Positions 59,119 through 64,000 of a DNA stretch of 64,000 nucleotides are shown here, piece by piece. The stretch covers positions 18,796-82,795 of the forward strand of contig NZ_FPAQ01000016.1 in the NCBI RefSeq assembly GCF_900116405.1, in the 5' to 3' direction. Below the pieces are notes generated by a model that saw only the letters and a list, made by a program, of their open reading frames with translations, was not told the DNA's origin and made no database searches. Every line of letters begins with the position of its first letter. Positions within the stretch are counted from its first letter, which is position 1. This DNA comes from Halomonas saccharevitans. GTDB lineage: Bacteria > Pseudomonadota > Gammaproteobacteria > Pseudomonadales > Halomonadaceae. The translations under genes and the position numbers were made by a program.

Positions 59119-60687
59119 TCACTCGGCCTCGATCAGCACGCGTCCGGTCATCTCCTCGGGCACCGGCTGGTCCATCAGGGTCAGCAGGGTCGGGGCGATG
59201 TCGCACAGCCGACCGTCGTCGAGCAGGCGCACCGTACGCGGCCCGACGTAGATCAGCGGCACGTCGAAGGTAGTGTGAGCGGTCTGGGGCGCGCCGGTCT
59301 CGGGGTGGATCATCTGCTCGGCGTTGCCGTGGTCGGCGGTCACCAGGCAGGCGCCGCCGACGCGCTGGATCGCCTCCACCACCCGCCCGACGCAGGCGTC
59401 CACGGCCTCGATGGCCTTGACGGCAGCGTCGAACTTGCCGGTGTGGCCGACCATGTCGCCGTTGGCGTAGTTGCAGACGATCAGGTCGTGCTGGCCGCCC
59501 TCGATCGCCTCCACCAGGCGGTCGGTGACCTCCACGGCGCTCATCTCGGGCTTCTCGTCGTAGGTCTTCACGTCCTGGGGGGAGGGCACCAGCACGCGGG
59601 TCTCGCCCTGGTACTCCTGCTCGCGACCGCCCGAGAAGAAGAAGGTGACGTGGGCGTATTTCTCGGTCTCGGCGATGCGCAGCTGGGTGAGGCCGCGCTT
59701 CTCCATCACCTCGCCCAGGGTGTTCACGAGCTCGGCCGGCGGGAAGGCGGCCGGGGCCGGGATGTCGGCGGCGTACTGGGTCAGCATCACCAGGCCGTCG
59801 GCGGCAAGCCGGGGGCGTACCCGGCGCGTGAAGCCCTCGAAGCCGTCCTCGACGAAGGCGCGGGTCAGCTCCCGGGCACGGTCGGCGCGGAAGTTCATGA
59901 AGATGCCCGCATCGCCGTCGGCCATGGCCACCACGGCGTCGGCGGGGCGGATGCTGGTGGCGGTGACGAACTCGTCGGTCTCGCCGCGCGCGTAGGCCTG
60001 CTCGAGGCCCTGCTCGGCGCTCTTCGCCTCGAACTCGCCCGCCCCTTCGGTGATCAGGCGGTAGGCCTGCTCGACGCGGTCCCAGCGGTTGTCGCGGTCC
60101 ATGGCGAAGTAGCGGCCGATGATCGAGGCCACGAAACCGTGCTCGGCGCCCACCAGCTCGGCGAGACGCGCGTCGGTGCGCTCAAGCGAGGCCAGAGCGC
60201 TCTTCGGCGCCGTGTCGCGGCCGTCGAGGAAGGCATGCACGTAGATGCGCCGGGCGCCGCGGCGGGCGGCCAGCTCGGCCATGGCCAGGATATGATCCTC
60301 ATGGCTGTGCACGCCGCCCGGCGAGAGCAGGCCCAGCAGGTGCACGGCCTGGCCCGCGGCCACGGCGGCATCGATCGGCGCGGTCAGCGCCTCGACGGTG
60401 GCAAGCTCGCCCTCCTCGACGGCTTTGGTGATGCGCGTGAAGTCCTGATAGACGACGCGCCCGGCCCCCAGGTTCATGTGGCCGACCTCGGAGTTGCCCA
60501 TCTGGCCGTCCGGTAGGCCCACGTAGCGACCGTCGGTATGGATCAGACTGTGCGGCTGTTCCTGCCACAGGCGATCCATCACCGGGGTGCGGGCGGCGAG
60601 CACGGCGTTGTCGGTGGGCGACTCGTTGTAGCCGTAGCCGTCGAGGATGATCAGGGCTACCGGACGCGGGGTACGGGGGTCGGTCAT
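59119..60687 (-). CDS. gpmI: 2,3-bisphosphoglycerate-independent phosphoglycerate mutase
   Basis: GpmI interconverts 3- and 2-phosphoglycerate using two manganese ions. The 522-residue protein is a member of the alkaline phosphatase superfamily. [19 protein letters not shown] is at residues 11-29 and the phospho-serine lies in [26 protein letters not shown] near 66. GVHSHEDHI near 129 and [18 protein letters not shown] with [10 protein letters not shown] near 410-455 complete the metal site. It starts an envC-ctpA unit and is divergent from the rhodanese gene. Confidence 0.96.
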   Translation of the reverse strand: MTDPRTPRPVALIILDGYGYNESPTDNAVLAARTPVMDRLWQEQPHSLIHTDGRYVGLPDGQMGNSEVGHMNLGAGRVVYQDFTRITKAVEEGELATVEALTAPIDAAVAAGQAVHLLGLLSPGGVHSHEDHILAMAELAARRGARRIYVHAFLDGRDTAPKSALASLERTDARLAELVGAEHGFVASIIGRYFAMDRDNRWDRVEQAYRLITEGAGEFEAKSAEQGLEQAYARGETDEFVTATSIRPADAVVAMADGDAGIFMNFRADRARELTRAFVEDGFEGFTRRVRPRLAADGLVMLTQYAADIPAPAAFPPAELVNTLGEVMEKRGLTQLRIAETEKYAHVTFFFSGGREQEYQGETRVLVPSPQDVKTYDEKPEMSAVEVTDRLVEAIEGGQHDLIVCNYANGDMVGHTGKFDAAVKAIEAVDACVGRVVEAIQRVGGACLVTADHGNAEQMIHPETGAPQTAHTTFDVPLIYVGPRTVRLLDDGRLCDIAPTLLTLMDQPVPEEMTGRVLIEAE

Positions 60688-60903
60688 GGGGGAGGGCCTC
60701 GTGGTCGGGGTCGCGCCGACCGGCCTCTCGGGCGGCCAGGGTCGCGACTTGCATCTGCTTGCGGCATCATATCGCACGGCACCGTCGGACGTCATTTTGG
60801 CCGGCGCCCGGGCCGCGGCGCGCCGCGGCTTTGTGTATACTGGGCGCCGCCGCGACTGGCCGGCCCCGTTCACCGTGTACCCGATAAAGAGTTAGCCGAA
60901 CCC

Positions 60904-61326
60904 ATGATCGATCAGCTGTTCGAATTCGTGCAGAATCATCCCCTGCTGGTGGGGGCCTTCCTGGTGGTGTTGATCGCCTGGCTCGCCTACGAGGCCCGCA
61001 ACAGCAGCGCCGGCGGCGTGACCTCCAGCGAGGCCACCCAGCTGGTCAATCGCGAGGACGCCGTGGTGGTCGACCTCCGCGAGGCCAACGACTTCAAGGC
61101 GGGCCACATCGCCGGGGCGCGAAACATCCCGCAGAGCAAGCTCGACGAGCGCCTGCGCGAGCTCGAGAAGTTCAAGGGCAAGCCGATCATCGTGGCCTGC
61201 AAGCACGGCCAAAGCGCCGGCGTCGCCCAGGCCAAGCTCACCAAGGCAGGCTTCGAGCGCGTGCTCAAGCTCAAGGGCGGCATGGCCCAGTGGCAGGCGG
61301 ATGGCCTGCCGGTCGTCAAGAAGTAG
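60904..61326 (+). CDS. Membrane-anchored rhodanese-domain protein (YibN-like)
   Basis: A 140-residue protein with one N-terminal transmembrane helix (about 13-29) and a cytoplasmic rhodanese domain (40-138). The active-site loop is VACKHGQSAG (Cys near residue 99) and the domain starts with VVVDLREANDFKAGHIAGARNIPQSKL. It may act in sulfur transfer or protein export support. The order gpmI-rhodanese-secB is as in E. coli gpmI-yibN-grxC-secB, but grxC is absent here. Confidence 0.9.
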   Translation: MIDQLFEFVQNHPLLVGAFLVVLIAWLAYEARNSSAGGVTSSEATQLVNREDAVVVDLREANDFKAGHIAGARNIPQSKLDERLRELEKFKGKPIIVACKHGQSAGVAQAKLTKAGFERVLKLKGGMAQWQADGLPVVKK

Positions 61327-61410
61327 GCCTGGCCGTCGAGAAGCAAACGACGCCCCCGTATTTCCCGGACCCGTTTACCCGATAGTTTCACCGGACAAAG
61401 GACCTTTCCC

Positions 61411-61935
61411 ATGGCGGAAGAGAACAACCAGAACGCCGGCGCCGATGGTCAGGCGTCGGGCCAGCAGGACAAGCCGCAGCTGCAGTTCGCCCTGCAGCGC
61501 ATCTACGTCAAGGACCTCTCCTTCGAGGCGCCCAACTCGCCGGCGATCTTCCAGCAGCCGTTCAAGCCCAAGGTCGGCCTGGACCTGAACACCACCCATC
61601 AGCAGGTCGGTGAAGACCTCTATGAGGTGGTGATCAAGGTCACCGCCCAGGTCACCCACAGCGAGGAGGGCACCACCTCCTTCCTGGCCGAGATCGAGCA
61701 GGCCGGCCTGTTCCGCATCGGCGGCCTCGAGGGCCAGCAGCTCGACCATACCCTGGGTGCCTTCTGCCCCAACGTGCTGTTCCCCTATGCCCGCGAGTGC
61801 ATCGACAGCCTGGTCAACCGCGGTGGCTTCCCGCCGCTGATGCTGGCGCCGGTCAACTTCGAGGCGATCTACGCCCAGAAGAAGAAGCGCGAGGCCGAGC
61901 AGGCCCAGGCCGCTGGCGAGCAGGCGACCCAGTAA
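61411..61935 (+). CDS. secB: Protein-export chaperone SecB
   Basis: SecB keeps preproteins unfolded and hands them to SecA. The 174-residue acidic protein has QLQFALQRIYVKDLSFEAPNSPAIF (near 26-50), the KPKVGLDLNTTHQ strand, FLAEIEQAGLFRIGGLEG near 90 and the SecA-contact region LFPYARECIDSLVNRGGFPPLMLAPVNFEAIYAQ near 118-150. An extended AEAQAAGEQA-type tail follows. It is downstream of the rhodanese gene after 84 bases. Confidence 0.96.
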   Translation: MAEENNQNAGADGQASGQQDKPQLQFALQRIYVKDLSFEAPNSPAIFQQPFKPKVGLDLNTTHQQVGEDLYEVVIKVTAQVTHSEEGTTSFLAEIEQAGLFRIGGLEGQQLDHTLGAFCPNVLFPYARECIDSLVNRGGFPPLMLAPVNFEAIYAQKKKREAEQAQAAGEQATQ

Positions 61936-61969
61936 AGCCGATGCCGATCCTGATGAGCGAGAACCGCCC

Positions 61970-62695
61970 GTGAAGGCGCCGCGCATCCACGTCGCCGCCG
62001 ACTTCCACGTCGGCGGCGACGTCGTTCTGCCAGAGGGGCCCGCTCGCCACGTGGCCCGGGTGCTGCGCCTGGGCGAGGGGGCCGTGTTGCGCCTCTTCGA
62101 CGGCGCCGGCCTGGAGGCCCGGGCGGTGCTCGTCGAGGCCTCCCGCAAGCGGGTGGTGGCGCGCCTCGAGGCCGTCGAGCCGGGGCGCGGCGAGTCGCCG
62201 CTGGCGGTGCACCTCGGCCAGGCGATCTCCAAGGGGGATCGCATGGACTACGCCATCCAGAAGGCGGTCGAGCTCGGGGTGGCGGCCATCACTCCGCTCT
62301 ACACCGAGCACGGCGACGTGCGGCTCAAGGCCGAGCGGGCGGCGAAGAAGCTCGCTCACTGGCAGGCCGTGGCCGCCAGCGCCTGCGAGCAGTGCGGCCG
62401 CGCGACCCTGCCGCCGGTGCATGCCCCGATGGGCCTGGCCGAGTGGCTCGCCGCCCGCGACGAGGCGCTGCGCCTGGTGCTGCATCCCGGCACCCCCGGG
62501 GCGTTGGATGTGGCCGAGGCGCCCGCCAGCGCCGCGGTGCTGATTGGCCCGGAGGGCGGGCTCGCCGAGGCCGAGGTCGAGGCCGCCCGGGCCGAAGGCT
62601 TCGCCCCGCTCTCCCTTGGCCCGCGCGTGCTGCGCACCGAGACCGCGCCGGTGGTGGCGCTATCGCTGCTGCAGGCCCGCTTCGGCGATCTCTGA
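61970..62695 (+). CDS. rsmE: 16S rRNA (uracil1498-N3)-methyltransferase
   Basis: RsmE is a SPOUT-class methyltransferase acting on U1498 of 16S rRNA. The 241-residue product has the N-terminal PUA-like domain (ARHVARVLRLGEGAVLRLFDGAGLEARAVL) and the knotted SAM site LIGPEGGLAEAEVEAARAEGFAPLSLGPRVLRTETAPVVALSLLQ (about 191-235). No ATG is available near the conserved start, so the GTG at 61970 is used. It sits 34 bases after secB. Confidence 0.93.
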   Translation: MKAPRIHVAADFHVGGDVVLPEGPARHVARVLRLGEGAVLRLFDGAGLEARAVLVEASRKRVVARLEAVEPGRGESPLAVHLGQAISKGDRMDYAIQKAVELGVAAITPLYTEHGDVRLKAERAAKKLAHWQAVAASACEQCGRATLPPVHAPMGLAEWLAARDEALRLVLHPGTPGALDVAEAPASAAVLIGPEGGLAEAEVEAARAEGFAPLSLGPRVLRTETAPVVALSLLQARFGDL

Positions 62696-62760
62696 GCCCC
62701 GCGCTCGGCTATCCTCCTCCCTGGCTCCCCCACGCTTTCCCGCTCCCCACTCTCTACCGG

Positions 62761-63489
62761 ATGCCCGCCATGCCCGATTCCCGAGACCGCCGTTCGCCGC
62801 GTTCCTCCGCCCCGCATGCCGCCGCCCCGCGCCGCCATCGCGCGCCTCGGGCCGCCGTCGGCGAGGTGGTCTACCTCGAGGTGGTGACCGTCAACGAGAC
62901 CGGCGCCTTCCTCGACTGGGGCCACCCCCGCGACCTGCTGCTGCCCTACGGCGAGCAGCGCTTCCGCCCCAGCGTGGGCCGGCGGGTGCTGGTGATGATC
63001 TACGAGGACCAGCAGGGCCGACCGGTCGCCTCCCAGCGACTCGACCGCTTGCTGGCCGACGAGGCCGAGGGCCTGGCGTCGGGTGATGAGGTGGCGCTGG
63101 TGATCGCCGATCAGACCGACCTGGGCTACAAGGTGGTGGTCGATCAGCGCTGCTGGGGCCTGCTCTATCGCGACGACGTGAACCGGCCGCTGCGCCGCGG
63201 CCAGCGGCTCGCCGGCTACGTGAAGCGCGTGCGTGACGATGGCCGCCTGGACCTGTCGCTGCTGCCGCCGGGGTCGGCACGCCTCGACGTGGTCGGCGAG
63301 CGGGTGCTCAAGGCGCTGCGCGAGAGCGGCGGCTACCTGCCGCTGGGCGACAAGAGCGACGCCGGGGAGATCAAGGCGCGCCTGGGGGTGAGCAAGAACG
63401 CCTTCAAGCAGGCCATCGGGCGGCTCTACAAGCAGCGGAGGATCCTCCTGGAGCCCGGCGGCATCCGGCTGGCGCCCAGCGGAGACTGA
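62761..63489 (+). CDS. S1-like RNA-binding protein of the CvfB family
   Basis: A 242-residue basic protein. After a Pro/Arg/Ala-rich tail (1-30) come tandem S1-like folds (VTVNETGAFLDWGHPRDLLLPYGEQ near 43; DLGYKVVVDQRCWGLLYRDDVNRPLRRGQRLAGYVKRVRDDGRLDLSL near 120-167). A winged-helix end (LGVSKNAFKQAIGRLYKQRRI LLEPGGIRL) closes it. CvfB proteins bind RNA and affect virulence genes in Gram-positives; the role here is unknown. ATG codons at 62761 and 62770 are both possible starts. Confidence 0.85.
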   Translation: MPAMPDSRDRRSPRSSAPHAAAPRRHRAPRAAVGEVVYLEVVTVNETGAFLDWGHPRDLLLPYGEQRFRPSVGRRVLVMIYEDQQGRPVASQRLDRLLADEAEGLASGDEVALVIADQTDLGYKVVVDQRCWGLLYRDDVNRPLRRGQRLAGYVKRVRDDGRLDLSLLPPGSARLDVVGERVLKALRESGGYLPLGDKSDAGEIKARLGVSKNAFKQAIGRLYKQRRILLEPGGIRLAPSGD

Positions 63490-63531
63490 TCCAACCCGCC
63501 CTTTCATTCGGCTTCCCGGAAGCGAAGCGTC

Positions 63532-63565
63532 GAGGGGGCGCTGTGAACCCCTCCCTGGGCGCTAC
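63532..63565 (+). repeat. Structured intergenic repeat, copy D (5' fragment)
   Basis: GAGGGGG followed by the conserved GCGCTGTGAA to GGGCGCTAC strand is identical to copy B over 34 bases. The 3' stem arms expected about 30 bases downstream are missing. Instead other hairpins follow (GCTGGCCAT/ATGGCCAGC near 63613-63632 and GGAGCAGTGCTCC at 63639-63651). This looks like a truncated or rearranged copy next to the insertion element. Confidence 0.65.
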
Positions 63566-63677
63566 CGATGCCCTGCTGCGCTCTCGCGTCCCGCTCCGCT
63601 TGCAGGTCCGGTGCTGGCCATCCATGGCCAGCCCGTTCGGAGCAGTGCTCCTCACCCCTGGCATAGACATGATGGAT

Positions 63678-64000
63678 TGACCTGCCCCTCCTCAACGTCG
63701 TGGGTTACGTTGAGGTTGGGCAACAACACAGAGCCACTATTGAGGGAGGCAGGTCATGACACAGTCTAACGCAACTCAGCAGGTCGTTGTGGAGCGCACT
63801 GCCGCCGAGCGGCTCAGCGCCGCCAGCGACGTCCATGCCGCCTATATCGGGCTGGATGTGCATAAGGCCAGCATTGCGGTATCCATCGCCGAGGCGGGAC
63901 GGCATGAGCCGGAGTTTCGTGGTGAGATCGCCAATGAGCCCACGGCCATCGACACGCTGATCCGCCAGCTGAGCCAGCGCTTCGCGGGGCAGCCTCTGCT
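63678..64000 (+). mobile_element. IS110-family insertion sequence, left part
   Basis: A subterminal inverted repeat pairs TGACCTGCC (63678-63686) with GGCAGGTCA (63748-63756), and TCAACGT/ACGTTGA (63692-63698 with 63706-63712) lies within it. The transposase follows immediately. IS110/IS1111 elements have such subterminal repeats rather than terminal ones. The left boundary is an estimate and the right end is beyond the window. Confidence 0.7.
63756..64000 (+). CDS. IS110-family transposase, N-terminal part (cut by window edge)
   Basis: The first 81 residues begin MTQSNATQQVVVERTAAERL and contain AAYIGLDVHKASIAVSIAEAG, the start of the RuvC-like DEDD domain with its first catalytic Asp near residue 33. 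This N-terminal catalytic domain is characteristic of IS110 transposases, which work with a non-coding bridge RNA in at least some members. The ATG at 63756 follows GGGAGG. The C-terminal serine domain is out of view, so intactness is unknown. Confidence 0.88.
   Translation, partial: MTQSNATQQVVVERTAAERLSAASDVHAAYIGLDVHKASIAVSIAEAGRHEPEFRGEIANEPTAIDTLIRQLSQRFAGQPL

Noticed and set aside
63404..63670. Small frames reading VAPREGFTAPPRR here and near 21.3 and 47.6 kb
   Set aside because: These are translations of the structured intergenic repeat, not a protein family; the conservation is at nucleotide and pairing level.

Overview
This is GC-rich (roughly 65 percent by eye) gammaproteobacterial chromosome from around the replication origin, most likely Halomonas or a close relative in the Halomonadaceae. 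That placement rests on gene order, protein character and a dispersed intergenic repeat. I ran no database search, so genus level is inference.

Layout. 1-6 kb: leftward atpE(partial)-atpB-atpI, then parB, parA, rsmG and mnmG. 6.0-6.6 kb: AT-rich, DnaA-box-dense intergenic region (first oriC candidate). 6.6-21.2 kb: a mixed block with the GlnHPQ glutamine transporter, erpA, argC, a ClC channel, hemJ, thiD, hemL, a P-loop ATPase, a VpsT/CsgD-like regulator, rdgB, hemW, an OmpA-domain lipoprotein and rlmJ. 21.4-25.4 kb: leftward mnmE, yidC, rnpA, rpmH. 25.4-25.97 kb: rpmH-dnaA intergenic region (second oriC candidate). 26-32.2 kb: rightward dnaA-dnaN-recF-gyrB. 32.3-36.2 kb: gmhB and glyQS. 36.3-47.5 kb: lipopolysaccharide inner-core genes (hldD, waaF, an OpgB-like transferase, three glycosyltransferases, kdkA, an OpsX-like heptosyltransferase, hldE, waaA). 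47.7-63.5 kb: rpiA, ilvA, a 31-residue membrane peptide, fau, 6S RNA, zapA, ygfB-pepP-ubiH-ubiI, ctpA-envC-gpmI, a rhodanese, secB, rsmE and an S1-like RNA-binding protein. The window ends inside an IS110-family transposase.

How it fits together. Replication initiation (DnaA, DnaN, RecF, GyrB) and segregation (ParA, ParB) are linked by five 16-bp parS palindromes at 29.1-33.1 kb, two of them inside recF. GmhB, HldE and HldD make the heptose donor, WaaA adds Kdo, and KdkA plus the heptosyltransferases build the inner core. EnvC, CtpA and ZapA serve division and the cell wall.

The most unusual signal is an 85-nt structured intergenic repeat. There are three full copies (9525-9609 and 47589-47673 on +, 21272-21356 on -) and one 5' fragment (63532-63565). 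The full copies keep the same length and a conserved one-sided core, while three nested stems change by compensatory substitutions. No tRNA or rRNA gene and no CRISPR array was seen.
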